Shown one piece after another: positions 42,024 through 50,475 of a stretch of 64,000 nt of DNA (the first letter of the stretch is position 1; every line of letters starts with the position of its first letter). A program made the translations under genes and the position numbers. Source of the DNA: Burkholderiales bacterium (GTDB taxonomy: Bacteria; Pseudomonadota; Gammaproteobacteria; Burkholderiales; Ga0077523); the NCBI GenBank assembly GCA_019745565.1, contig JAIESW010000037.1, positions 1 through 64,000 on the forward strand, in the 5' to 3' direction. The notes under the pieces are model-generated. The model did not search any database. It was given only the letters and a program-made list of their open reading frames with translations, and was not told where the DNA came from.

Positions 42024-43232
42024 ATGATCGCGTTCCTGATCGCGGCGGCGCTGCTTCTCGCGGTCGCGCTCGCCTTCCTGTTGCCGCCGCTGCTCAAGCG
42101 TTCGTCCGCCGACGGCCCCACCGGCAGTGCCGCCAACCTTTCCGTGTTCCGGGATCAGCGGGCCGAACTCGATGCCGATCTGGCACGCGGCACCATCTCC
42201 GCCGACCAGCATGCGCAGGCGAAGCTCGAGCTCGAGCGGCGGGTGCTGGAGGAAGTCGGCGCCGATTCCGCCACCGCTGCAACCACGCGGGGCCGGAACT
42301 GGATCGCCGCCGCGGCCGTGGGGATCGCGATCCCGGCGGTTGCCGTAGTGCTGTACCTCACGCTCGGGCAGCCGGCCGCGCTCGATCCGGTGGTGCGATT
42401 CGGCATGTCCGAACAGGAAGCCGCCGAGCGTCACAAGATGCTCGACCTCACGGCCCAGCTCGCGAAGAAGATGGAAAGCCGTCCCGAGGACGTGGTCGGC
42501 TGGACCATGCTGGGCCGCTCCTATCTGGCGCTCGGCAAGCCTGCCGAAGCGGCGCTCGCGCTCGGGCGTGCGGCGCAGCTGAAGCCTCAGGATCCGGTGC
42601 TGCTGGCGGATTTCGCGGAGGCCCTGGCGATCGCAGGTCGCGGCACCATCGGCCCGCAGGCGGTCGAAGTGGCCAACCGGGCCTTGGCTCTCGATCCCAG
42701 GAGTGCGAAAGCGCTCGCGCTGCTCGGCACCGCCGCCTTCGAGAACAAGGAGTATCGCAAGGCGGTCGAGTTGTGGGAGCGCCTGCTGACACTCGCGGAA
42801 CCCGGGTCGGAGTACCACCGCGCCGTGCAGGGCGGCATCGCTGAAGCGAAGGCCGCAATGGCCGCCAGTTCCCAGCCGAAGGCCGCGGGTACCAAGGTGA
42901 CGGGTCGGGTGGAACTTGCCGGTGCGTTGAAGGCGAAGGCCGCACCCGAGGACACCGTGTTCATTTTCGCGCGCGCGGCCAGCGGTCCGCGCATGCCGCT
43001 CGCGATCCTGCGCAAGCAGGTGAAGGATCTGCCGGCCGCGTTCAGCCTCGACGACTCGATGGCCATGGCCGAAGGACTGCAGCTCTCCGCTTTTCCGCTC
43101 GTGGTGGTCGGCGCGCGCGTGTCGAAGTCCGGCAGTGCCAATCCGGCGAGCGGGGATCTCGAGGGGCAGAGCACGGAAGTGAAGCCCGGGGCGACCGGCG
43201 TCACGGTAGTGATCGATCGCGAGCGACCGTGA
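42024..43232 (+). CDS. ccmI: Cytochrome c maturation protein CcmI (TPR apocytochrome chaperone)
   Basis: This 402-residue protein has a first transmembrane helix (residues 1-20), a cytoplasmic loop with the CcmI motif VFRDQRAELDADLARGTIS, a second helix (about 93-113), TPR repeats (about 145-275; WTMLGRSYLALGKPAEAALALGRA, ALDPRSAKALALLGTAAF) and a C-terminal periplasmic domain (about 290-402). It chaperones apocytochrome c to CcmFH. It is separated from ccmABCDEFGH by about 11.8 kb and overlaps mltB by 4 bp. The start may also lie a little upstream, but the ATG at 42024 opens the first helix. Confidence 0.88.
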   Translation: MIAFLIAAALLLAVALAFLLPPLLKRSSADGPTGSAANLSVFRDQRAELDADLARGTISADQHAQAKLELERRVLEEVGADSATAATTRGRNWIAAAAVGIAIPAVAVVLYLTLGQPAALDPVVRFGMSEQEAAERHKMLDLTAQLAKKMESRPEDVVGWTMLGRSYLALGKPAEAALALGRAAQLKPQDPVLLADFAEALAIAGRGTIGPQAVEVANRALALDPRSAKALALLGTAAFENKEYRKAVELWERLLTLAEPGSEYHRAVQGGIAEAKAAMAASSQPKAAGTKVTGRVELAGALKAKAAPEDTVFIFARAASGPRMPLAILRKQVKDLPAAFSLDDSMAMAEGLQLSAFPLVVVGARVSKSGSANPASGDLEGQSTEVKPGATGVTVVIDRERP

Positions 43233-44242
43233 GGTTCGCTGCTGCTGCGCTGCTGCTGATGGGTTGGGGGGCACCGGCCTTCGCCTACGAGTTTCCGCCG
43301 CAGTTGCGCGAGGACATGCAGATCTTCGCCGACCGGGTGGTGACCAAGCACAAGCTCGACGAAGACCAGGTGCGCGAGACGCTGCTCAAGATCCAGTTCC
43401 AGCAGAGCGTCATCCAGGCCGTGAACGCGCCGGCCACGTCGAAGCCCTGGAAGGAATTCCGGATCGGCCTGCTCAACCGGCAGCGCATCGACGGCGGCGT
43501 GCGCTATTGGGCCGAGAACGAGATGTGGTTGCAGCGCGCCCGCGACACCTACGGCGTGCCCGAAGAACTGATCGTGGCGATCATCGGCATCGAAACGCTG
43601 TACGGGCGCATCATGGGCAGCTACCGGGTGCTCGATGCGGTTGCGACATTGGCCTTCGAAGTACCAACGCGTGCGGCGTTCTTCCAGGGTGAGCTCGAAG
43701 AGTTCCTGCTGCTGTGTCGCGAACTCAATCTCGATCCGGTCGCGCCGCGCGGGTCGTACGCGGGTGCGATGGGGGCGCCGCAGTTCATCCCCTCCAGTTA
43801 CCGGCGCTACGCGCGGGACTTCGATGCCGACGGGCGCGCGGATCTCTGGACCAGCCCCGCGGACGCGATCGGGAGCGTCGCGAACTACTTGAAGGAGTTC
43901 GGCTGGCGCTGGACCGGCGAAGTGGCACTGCGGGCCACGGTCTCCGACCCGTATCGGGCCGATGAACTGGTGCGCCTGGGCGTGCGCCCGGTGAATTCGG
44001 CGGCCCAGATCGAGGAGAAGGGCGTCACGCCATCGCGGCCGCTGCGCGATGGCGAGAACGCCGCGCTCATGCTGTTCCAAGGCGATGCCGGCCCCGAGTA
44101 CTGGCTGGGTCTCGACAACTTCTACGTGATCACGCGGTACAACCGCAGCCAGAACTACGCGATGGCCGTGTGGCAGCTCTCGCAGGAGATCCTGGCCGGG
44201 CGGCGACGGGCGACCGCCGCGGGGAGTGGGTTGGGGAAGTGA
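43229..44242 (+). CDS. mltB: Lytic murein transglycosylase B (MltB family)
   Basis: This 337-residue protein cleaves peptidoglycan glycan chains to 1,6-anhydromuropeptides. A signal peptide covers residues 1-19 (PAFAYE). The catalytic Glu lies in AIIGIETLYGRIMGSY. Other family blocks are PRGSYAGAMGAPQFIPSSYRRYA and DLWTSPADAIGSVANYLKEFGW. No lipobox cysteine is present, so it is probably soluble in the periplasm. It starts with GTG in a GTGA overlap with ccmI. Confidence 0.93.
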   Translation: MRFAAAALLLMGWGAPAFAYEFPPQLREDMQIFADRVVTKHKLDEDQVRETLLKIQFQQSVIQAVNAPATSKPWKEFRIGLLNRQRIDGGVRYWAENEMWLQRARDTYGVPEELIVAIIGIETLYGRIMGSYRVLDAVATLAFEVPTRAAFFQGELEEFLLLCRELNLDPVAPRGSYAGAMGAPQFIPSSYRRYARDFDADGRADLWTSPADAIGSVANYLKEFGWRWTGEVALRATVSDPYRADELVRLGVRPVNSAAQIEEKGVTPSRPLRDGENAALMLFQGDAGPEYWLGLDNFYVITRYNRSQNYAMAVWQLSQEILAGRRRATAAGSGLGK

Positions 44243-44276
44243 CGCGCAGGTTCGATACGAGTCGTGCCGTCTCGTG

Positions 44277-45044
44277 TCAGTTGCCGATCGTGAACGCCAC
44301 GCGGCCGAGCGACTGAACCTCTGCTTCCACGTACAGTCCGCGCCGCAGCGGCTCGGCAGCGGTTGCGCTGCCGGCCAGCACGATCCAGCCGGGTTCCAGG
44401 CGCTCACCACCTGCTGCCGTCATGCGCGCCGCAGCAACTAGCGAACGCAGCGGATGGCCGAGGATGGCGGCGCTCGATCCGATCTGCACCGGCCGACCGT
44501 CGAAGGACAGCACGATCCCCAGGTTGGAGCAATCGATGTCCGGCCGGTGCCAGGCGCCGACGACGAATCCCGAGGACGAGGCGTTGTCCGCGACCACGTC
44601 CTCCAACGAGAACTTGAAGTTCTCGTAGCGAGAGTCGATCAACTCCATCGCGGGGGCGATAGCCTCTACGGCCGCGAGGGCCTGTGCCGGAGTCACGACG
44701 CCCTCCAGCGGGGCTTTCAGCAGGAAGGCGATCTCCGGCTCGATGCGCGGATGCACGTAGCGCGCGAAATCGACGGTGCCGCCGTCCTCGATGATCATGC
44801 GATCGGTCAGGCGGCCGCACACGATATCGTGAACGCCCATCTGCACGGCCTTGGCGCGGTTGGTGAACCCCATCTTCACGCCCACGCGACGCTCGCCGCG
44901 GGTGAGGCGCAGATCGATGGACGCCTTCTGAATTGCGTACGCCTGTTCGAGCGTAAGCGTGGTCCCGGCGCTCAGTTGCGCGATGGCGCGCGCGTCGCGC
45001 GCGGCGCCGTCGATGGTGCCTGCGAGCTTGTGGATGTCGGTCAT
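44277..45044 (-). CDS. 2-keto-4-pentenoate hydratase / 4-oxalocrotonate decarboxylase family protein (1)
   Basis: This 255-residue protein has the hydratase/decarboxylase fold of meta-cleavage pathways. Metal-binding residues lie in HPRIEPEIAFLL (two glutamates), followed by VEAIAPAMELIDSRY and VADNASSSGFVVG. It resembles DmpH/XylI decarboxylases slightly more than hydratases, because the family decarboxylase N-terminus (VGVKMGFTNRAKAVQMGV) is present. The DmpE-like paralogue lies 13 bp upstream. The ATG at 45044 is chosen; the frame extends 21 codons upstream into that gene. Confidence 0.85.
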   Translation of the reverse strand: MTDIHKLAGTIDGAARDARAIAQLSAGTTLTLEQAYAIQKASIDLRLTRGERRVGVKMGFTNRAKAVQMGVHDIVCGRLTDRMIIEDGGTVDFARYVHPRIEPEIAFLLKAPLEGVVTPAQALAAVEAIAPAMELIDSRYENFKFSLEDVVADNASSSGFVVGAWHRPDIDCSNLGIVLSFDGRPVQIGSSAAILGHPLRSLVAAARMTAAGGERLEPGWIVLAGSATAAEPLRRGLYVEAEVQSLGRVAFTIGN

Positions 45045-45057
45045 GGTCGGCCCCCGG

Positions 45058-45849
45058 TCACGCGGAGAAGGCGGTGCGCACGCTGCCGAGGCCACTGATG
45101 CGGACATCGACCACGTCGCCGGATGCCACGGTCACCATCGGCCCGAGGGCGCCGGTCATCACGACATCGCCGGCGCGCAAAGGCGCACCGACGCGCACCA
45201 TGGTCCGCGCCAGCCACAACGCCGCGTTCAGCGGATTGCCGAGACACGCGGCGCCGGCACCGAAGGAGACCTGGTCGCCGCGACGTTCCATGACCATGCC
45301 CGCGAGTCGCAGATCGAGCCCTTCGAGGCGGACCGGCGTCGTCCCGAGCACGAAGAGGCCGGCGGAGGCGTTGTCGGCGATCGTGTCGACCAGCTTGATG
45401 TCCCAGTTCGCGATGCGGCTGCCGACGATCTCGATGGCGGGCACCGCGTAGGCGACCGCCGATATGAGTTCGGTAAGCGTCGGGTCCGGCACGGCGAAAT
45501 CCAGTTCCATCACGAGAGCCACTTCGGCCTCCACCTTCGGCTGCATGACGCGACCCAGGGCGACCTCTTCGCCGTCGGCCAGCGCCATGTCGGCGAACAG
45601 CATGCCGAAATCGGGGGAGTCGACGCCGAGCTGCTTCTGCACCACCTTCGACGTGAGGCCGATCTTGCGGCCGACGAGGCGCCGGCGCCCATCGAGCCAG
45701 TGGTCGGTGTTGACCTTCTGCACAGCGTAGGCCGCGGCCACATCGCCCTCGGGCAGCTGGTCGCGTACCGGCGGGGTCGGCTGGCCGGTCTCGTAGGCTA
45801 TCCGGATCCGCTCTGCGGCGGCTAGGATGGCAGCGTCGTGGGTGCGCAT
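45058..45849 (-). CDS. 2-keto-4-pentenoate hydratase / 4-oxalocrotonate decarboxylase family protein (2)
   Basis: This 263-residue paralogue of the neighbouring gene has [67 protein letters not shown] and [12 protein letters not shown]. This pattern is closest to 2-oxopent-4-enoate hydratases (DmpE/MhpD). The two genes together recall the decarboxylase/hydratase pair that forms one complex in phenol and aminophenol degradation. No ring-cleavage dioxygenase is near. The ATG at 45849 has a good GGAG before it. Confidence 0.86.
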   Translation of the reverse strand: MRTHDAAILAAAERIRIAYETGQPTPPVRDQLPEGDVAAAYAVQKVNTDHWLDGRRRLVGRKIGLTSKVVQKQLGVDSPDFGMLFADMALADGEEVALGRVMQPKVEAEVALVMELDFAVPDPTLTELISAVAYAVPAIEIVGSRIANWDIKLVDTIADNASAGLFVLGTTPVRLEGLDLRLAGMVMERRGDQVSFGAGAACLGNPLNAALWLARTMVRVGAPLRAGDVVMTGALGPMVTVASGDVVDVRISGLGSVRTAFSA

Positions 45850-46001
45850 GAAGACTCCGGAACCGTATGAAGTCTTCAATGATCGCAGAAGGAGCGGCCG
45901 CTGCAAGCGGACGCCTGGATCTGCGCTGGATCGCAGGGTCGCCAAGGTATAGTGACCGGGGTTGAACCCCGCGCACGAGTCAGTGAAGGAGAGGGAGGAC
46001 G

Positions 46002-46388
46002 ATGAGTCGAGAACTGTTGAGATCCGACAAGCTGTACAAGCCGAGATATCGCTACACCCCCTGCGTCAAGGCCGGCCCGTTCTACTTCGTGTCGGGCATG
46101 ATCGGCTTCGACCCGGCCAACGGGCAATTGGTGGGCGGCGGCCCCTTCTGCGAGACCCGGCAGATCTTGAAACTGCTGCAACTCGCGTTGCCCGACTGGG
46201 GACTCACGCTCGAACACCTGGTGCAGGTCCGCATCCTCACGACCCACATGGATCAGTTCCCCGAGATCAATCGAGCGTGGGAAGAGGTTTTCAATACGGT
46301 CGATCCGCCGGCCCGCACGTCCGTCGGGGTTGCCGCCTTGCCTGCAGGGGCAGGGGTGGAGATGGAGTTCATTCTGTACAAGGAGTAG
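46002..46388 (+). CDS. RidA-family protein, possible 2-aminomuconate deaminase-type
   Basis: This 128-residue protein is of the RidA fold ([67 protein letters not shown]). The conserved Arg and Glu of active members are kept. 2-Aminomuconate deaminases belong to this family. The gene lies divergent, 152 bp from the hydratase/decarboxylase pair that would act after such a deaminase. A role in that pathway is inference. AGGGAGGACG precedes the ATG. Confidence 0.85.
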   Translation: MSRELLRSDKLYKPRYRYTPCVKAGPFYFVSGMIGFDPANGQLVGGGPFCETRQILKLLQLALPDWGLTLEHLVQVRILTTHMDQFPEINRAWEEVFNTVDPPARTSVGVAALPAGAGVEMEFILYKE

Positions 46389-46412
46389 TTTTTCGGTATG
46401 AATCTATGTTTG

Positions 46413-46433
46413 GACTTTTGGTTGATAAAAGTC
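46413..46433. promoter_or_regulatory. Inverted repeat in front of the Xre/RES genes, candidate operator
   Basis: Perfect 7-bp arms GACTTTT and AAAAGTC surround a 7-bp centre, 19 bp before the antitoxin ATG, in a locally AT-rich strip (46389-46450). TTGGAC (46410-46415) is a possible -35. Xre antitoxins usually repress their own promoter through such dyads. Confidence 0.55.
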
Positions 46434-46451
46434 TGATGTAAGATTCGTCCC

Positions 46452-46871
46452 ATGACGACTCCCGTCCGGCGCCACCGCAGTTCCCACACGCCCACCGTCG
46501 AGGAGATGGGTGCGGCCGGGTTGCGGGCCTTCGGTCGGATCGCCGGGGCCTGGGGGCTCTCCGTGGATGAACAGCTGCGCCTGCTGGGGGACCCGCCGCG
46601 GTCCACCTTCTTCGCCTGGCGCAAGGCGCCGGAGAAGGCGAAGCTCTCGCGCGACACGCTCGAGCGGCTGTCCAACATCCTCGGCATCTATCAGGCGCTG
46701 CAGATCCTGCTGCCGCAGCCGGAGGTGGCCGACGCCTGGGTCCGGCAACCCAATGGCGCACCGCCTTTCGGTGGCCGTCCGGCCCTGGAACGCATGCTGG
46801 CCGGCAACGTGAGCGACCTCAACCTGGTCCGGCGGTATCTCGACGCTGCGCGGGGCGGCGGTTGGTCATGA
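46452..46871 (+). CDS. Xre/MbcA/ParS-family antitoxin
   Basis: This 139-residue protein has an N-terminal helix-turn-helix-like part (about 15-70, ending LERLSNILGIYQALQILL) and the MbcA/ParS toxin-binding domain (WVRQPNGAPPFGGRPALERMLAGNVSDLNLVRRYLDAARGG). This is the classic antitoxin of RES toxins. Its TGA at 46869-46871 overlaps an ATG at 46868 (ATGA), the normal coupling to a RES toxin, but the downstream toxin frame is interrupted by a palindromic element. Confidence 0.92.
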   Translation: MTTPVRRHRSSHTPTVEEMGAAGLRAFGRIAGAWGLSVDEQLRLLGDPPRSTFFAWRKAPEKAKLSRDTLERLSNILGIYQALQILLPQPEVADAWVRQPNGAPPFGGRPALERMLAGNVSDLNLVRRYLDAARGGGWS

Positions 46872-46908
46872 GGGGTGGCATCCGGGTGCCTCCGGTTTGC
46901 GACGGGTT

Positions 46909-47003
46909 GCCCCCATCCCAACCTTCCCCCACGACTGCGTCGCGGGGGAAGGGGTGTACGACTCCCTCCCCCGGCTTTGCCGGGGGAGGGTTGGGGTGGG
47001 GGC
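46909..47003. repeat. Dispersed palindromic element, CCCTCCCC family (copy C), inside the toxin 5' end
   Basis: Arms GCCCCCATCCCAACC (46909-46923) and GGTTGGGGTGGGGGC (46989-47003) pair with one or two mismatches. Internal hairpins are CTTCCCCCACGAC..CGCGGGGGAAG and CCCTCCCCCGGC-TTT-GCCGGGGGAGGG. The middle (GGGGAAGGGGTGTACG) is the same as in copy A at 19387-19487. It is 95 bp long. Confidence 0.85.
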
Positions 47004-47034
47004 CTCAAATCGGCCCAGGTATCGAGCCGCCCGC

Positions 47035-47706
47035 GTGACGCCGTCGCCACGCCGGATCCATTGGGATCCGGCCTGCCGCATCGTGCCCACCCGATATCCG
47101 ACGGTCTATCTGTTCGACCGCGTGGCGGGCCCGGACGATTTCGATGCGCTTTATGCACTGGAGTCCCTGACCAACGATCGTATCCGGGAGGAGTACGGTG
47201 CGCTGTCGCTGGTCGCCCCCGAGGATCGCGTGTTCGGACAGGGGAGCGGACCGATCATGGCGGCCTTCACCCACCTGAATCCGCTCGGCAGCCGGTTTTC
47301 GGACGGCAGCTACGGCGTGTTCTATGCCGCGGACGACCGCGCGACGGCGATCGCCGAAACACGCTACCACCACGCGCGCTTCCTCGAGGCCACCAACGTG
47401 CCGCCGATGTCGCTCGCGATGCGGCTGTACCACGTAACGATCGATGCGAAGCTGCACGATCTGCGCGGCGAAGCGGTCGATCCCGCGATCCACGATCCGG
47501 ACAGCTACGTCGCGTCGCAGAAACTCGGCAGCCGTCTACGGCAGGAAGGTTCGGCCGGTGTCGTCTACCGCAGTGTGCGACGGGAAGGTGGACGTTGCGT
47601 CGGGCTGTTCAAGCCGAACGGCGCGCGTGATTGTCGGCATGCGGCGCATCTGTTGTACGTTTGGGACGGTGCCCGGTTCTCGGGCGTCTACGAGGAGGTT
47701 TCATGA
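47035..47706 (+). CDS. RES-domain toxin, 5' end altered by a repeat insertion
   Basis: The protein has 223 residues from the GTG at 47035. RES toxins act on NAD (phosphorolysis or ADP-ribosylation). The RES pattern is clear: VYLFDRVAGPDDF, NDRIREEYGALSL, FSDGSYGVFYAADDRATAIAETRYH and AGVVYRSVRREGGRCVGLF. An upstream in-frame ATG (46897) would read through the 95-bp palindromic element. Removing 46909-47003 fuses the ATG at 46868 (which overlaps the antitoxin stop) in frame with this gene. This suggests the original start, now lost. Whether the present gene is translated well, and from where, is uncertain. Its stop overlaps the next gene by 4 bp. Confidence 0.85.
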   Translation: MTPSPRRIHWDPACRIVPTRYPTVYLFDRVAGPDDFDALYALESLTNDRIREEYGALSLVAPEDRVFGQGSGPIMAAFTHLNPLGSRFSDGSYGVFYAADDRATAIAETRYHHARFLEATNVPPMSLAMRLYHVTIDAKLHDLRGEAVDPAIHDPDSYVASQKLGSRLRQEGSAGVVYRSVRREGGRCVGLFKPNGARDCRHAAHLLYVWDGARFSGVYEEVS

Positions 47707-48338
47707 CGCCGGGCCGTCACAACCAGGCGCTCGAGCAGGCCCTCGAGGTTCTCGCGCAGACCGATCCGCGCATGGCTCGGCTCATCGAAGCCCATGGGCC
47801 CTGCGGCATTGCGCCGTACTGGAAGCGCTCGCCCTACGAGAGCCTGGTGCGGGCCGTGTTGTTCCAGCAATTGCACGGCAACGCCGCGAAGGCGATTCTC
47901 GCGCGCTTCGTGGCGTTGTACCCCGATTCGCCCTTTCCGAAGCCGGAAGAGGTGCTGCGCGCCGATGACGCCACGCTGCGCGGCGTCGGGCTCTCGCGGC
48001 AGAAGTCCTCCTACATCCGGGCGATCGCGGCGGGTGCTCATGAAGGCGTCGTGCCGGTCCGTCGCAGTGCGCTTGCCCGGCTCGACGATGAGGCCATCAT
48101 CGACCGGCTCACGTCCATCAAGGGTGTGGGGCGATGGACCGTGGAAATGCTGCTGATCTTCACCCTGGGTCGGCTCGATGTCCTGCCGGTGGGGGACTTC
48201 GGCGTGCGCAGCGGCTTCGACCGCATGACGCGTCGGCGCACACCGGTCACGCCGAAGCTGCTCGCGGACCACGGCAAGCGTTGGGCACCCTATCGCAGCG
48301 TGGCGGCGTGGTATCTGTGGCGGGCGGCGGACGGCTGA
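47703..48338 (+). CDS. DNA-3-methyladenine glycosylase II (AlkA-like, HhH-GPD)
   Basis: This 211-residue protein has the helix-hairpin-helix LTSIKGVGRWTVEMLLIF and the catalytic aspartate in LDVLPVGDFGVRSGFDRM. It removes alkylated purines in base-excision repair. The N-terminal AlkA domain is missing, as in Mag-type enzymes. It overlaps the RES gene by 4 bp (ATGA), an odd partner. Confidence 0.9.
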   Translation: MTPGRHNQALEQALEVLAQTDPRMARLIEAHGPCGIAPYWKRSPYESLVRAVLFQQLHGNAAKAILARFVALYPDSPFPKPEEVLRADDATLRGVGLSRQKSSYIRAIAAGAHEGVVPVRRSALARLDDEAIIDRLTSIKGVGRWTVEMLLIFTLGRLDVLPVGDFGVRSGFDRMTRRRTPVTPKLLADHGKRWAPYRSVAAWYLWRAADG

Positions 48339-48375
48339 CTGCGCTATCGTTCGGCCACGTCTTCAGGAGTCGTCC

Positions 48376-49551
48376 ATGAACGCCCCCGCCAATCCGCCGC
48401 TCGACAGCCGCAGTTCGCCCTTCTTCACCCACGATCACGAGTTGCTGCGCGACACGGTTCGGCGTTTCGTCGCCGAACGTGTTCTGCCCCATGGCGACGC
48501 GTGGGAAGAGCAGGGGTACGTGCCACGCGAGATCCTGCGCGAAATGGGCGACCTCGGTCTGTTCGGCATCCGCTATGACCCGGAGTACGGCGGCAGCGGC
48601 CTCGATACGCTGTCGACCGTGGTGCTGGCCGAGGAGCTCGGCCGTTCCACCTATGGCGGTTTCGCCATCACGGTACTGGTGCACACCGACATGGCGAGCC
48701 CGCACCTGCAGCACGCGGGTTCCAAGGCGCAGATCGAGCGCTACATGCCGGACATCATCGCTGGGCGGAAGATCACGGCGGTGGCGATGACCGAACCCGA
48801 TGCCGGATCCGATCTCGCCTCGATGCGCACGACCGCGCGGCGCGACGGCGGCGAGTGGGTGCTGAACGGCACCAAGATGTTCATCACCAATGGTGTGTAC
48901 GGCGACGTGTACTTCGTGGCGGCCAAGACGGGCGAGCCCGGACGCAACCATCAGGTCTCGATGTTCATCGTCGAGAAGGGCGCTCCGGGCTTCAGCGTCG
49001 CGCGCCCCCTCAAGAAGCAGGGTTGGCTGTCGAGCGACACGGCGGAACTCGTGTTCGATCACTGCCGCATCCCCGCCGAGAACCTGCTGGGCGAGGAGAA
49101 CCGCGGCTTCCACGCGTTGATGCGCAACCTGCAGAACGAACGCATCGTGCTCGGCGCCCAGGCCATGGGCGAGGCGGCCAAGGCGATCGAACTGACCCTC
49201 GACTGGCTGCGCAATCGCAAGGCGTTCGGCGCGAACCTGTGGGACAAGCAGGCGATCCGCCATCGCCTCGCGATGCGCGCTGCGCAGGTGGAAGCGGCGC
49301 AGGCGCTGATCTACAACACGGCCTGGCGCGACGCGCAGGGCCAGTCGGTCACCAAGGAAGTGTCGATGATCAAGGCGCTCGCCGGCACGCTGGTGAACGA
49401 GGTGATGTACGACTGCCTGCAGTTCCACGGCGGCATGGGGTACATGCGCGAAAGTGCGATCGAACGCATGGCGCGCGACGCGCGCGTGCAGGCCATCGGC
49501 GGCGGTGCGACCGAGGTGATGCTGGAGGAAGTGGCAAAGCGAATGGTGTGA
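48376..49551 (+). CDS. Acyl-CoA dehydrogenase
   Basis: This 391-residue flavoenzyme has signature 1 (AMTEPDAGSDLASMRTTA), signature 2 near the C-terminus (QFHGGMGYMRESAIERMARDARV) and the catalytic Glu in YMRESAIER. The domains are N-terminal helical, middle beta, C-terminal helical. It oxidises an acyl-CoA, and its electrons should go to ETF. The substrate chain is not readable. No other beta-oxidation gene is beside it; the AraC regulator is convergent. Confidence 0.93.
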   Translation: MNAPANPPLDSRSSPFFTHDHELLRDTVRRFVAERVLPHGDAWEEQGYVPREILREMGDLGLFGIRYDPEYGGSGLDTLSTVVLAEELGRSTYGGFAITVLVHTDMASPHLQHAGSKAQIERYMPDIIAGRKITAVAMTEPDAGSDLASMRTTARRDGGEWVLNGTKMFITNGVYGDVYFVAAKTGEPGRNHQVSMFIVEKGAPGFSVARPLKKQGWLSSDTAELVFDHCRIPAENLLGEENRGFHALMRNLQNERIVLGAQAMGEAAKAIELTLDWLRNRKAFGANLWDKQAIRHRLAMRAAQVEAAQALIYNTAWRDAQGQSVTKEVSMIKALAGTLVNEVMYDCLQFHGGMGYMRESAIERMARDARVQAIGGGATEVMLEEVAKRMV

Positions 49552-49564
49552 ACGGCTGCGCCGT

Positions 49565-50377
49565 TCAACTCGTCACCCGAGTTGGGATGTTCCCCGCGCG
49601 CGCAACCTTGCGGAACACGTAGGACGGCGTCACGCCGAAGGTCGCGCGGAACAGCCGTGCGAAGTGCGCCGAATCGGTGAAGCCCGCTTCCAGCGCGGCT
49701 TCGGTGAGGCTGCGTCCGGTCAGCGCAATGCGCATGGCGGCGCGCAGCCGGTTCCAGATGCGATAGCGCCGGAACGGGACGCCGATCTCCTCGCTGAACA
49801 GGTGCATGAAGCGCGAGGTCGACAAGCCTTGCGCCTTCGCCACCTGGCTTGCCGCGGTGAGATCGTCGGGGGCTAGATCCAGCTGTTCGATCACGCGCTT
49901 CAGGCGCACGTCCAGCCTCGGCGGTTCGTGCCGGCCACGTACGTGGTCGATCAGTTGATCCAGCGCTTCGCCCGCGAATTCGAGGCTGGCGCGGTGCTCG
50001 TACAGTTCGCGGAAAGCGCCGATCTCCGGTCGCTGACCGACCAGCATGCCGTCATGGAAGTCCCACGACGCACCGAGGCCGGACAGCGACAAGCGGTCGG
50101 CGACGTGCGGTTCGGGATAGAACACCGCGAGCGGATCGCCGCCGAGATCGAGTGCGTGGCGCACGCCCGCAGGGATCACTGCCGCACGACAGGAGCGCCA
50201 CTCGCCGCGCGGACCCCGCAACCGGAAGTTGCCGGCAACCCCGGCGATGAACACGGGAGCCCCGTGGAGATGCCAGTCCACGTAGTCGAGCGTGCCGATG
50301 TACAGCGTCTTGCCATCGCCCACGCACAGCATCGCGTCGGCGGCAGCAGGTTCGTACAAGCGCTCCCGCACACTCAT
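49565..50377 (-). CDS. AraC-family transcriptional regulator
   Basis: This 270-residue protein has an N-terminal cupin-like sensor (about 25-95; LDYVDWHLHGAPVFIAGVAG, VIPAGVRHALDLGG) and a C-terminal double helix-turn-helix (FMHLFSEEIGVPFRRYRIWNRLRAAMRIALTGRSLTEAALEAGFTDSAHFARLFRATFGVTPS). The target is unknown. The adjacent MOSC gene is divergent and the acyl-CoA dehydrogenase gene convergent. The start at 50377 is supported by AAGGAG. Confidence 0.9.
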   Translation of the reverse strand: MSVRERLYEPAAADAMLCVGDGKTLYIGTLDYVDWHLHGAPVFIAGVAGNFRLRGPRGEWRSCRAAVIPAGVRHALDLGGDPLAVFYPEPHVADRLSLSGLGASWDFHDGMLVGQRPEIGAFRELYEHRASLEFAGEALDQLIDHVRGRHEPPRLDVRLKRVIEQLDLAPDDLTAASQVAKAQGLSTSRFMHLFSEEIGVPFRRYRIWNRLRAAMRIALTGRSLTEAALEAGFTDSAHFARLFRATFGVTPSYVFRKVARAGNIPTRVTS

Positions 50378-50475
50378 TCCTAGACTCCTTCCCCGCATGT
50401 CCGGGGCGCTCGACGGCGCCGCTTCATTTGCGGTGACTGTAGGGCAAACCGCAGTGGCTCAACAAGGAGAACGCG

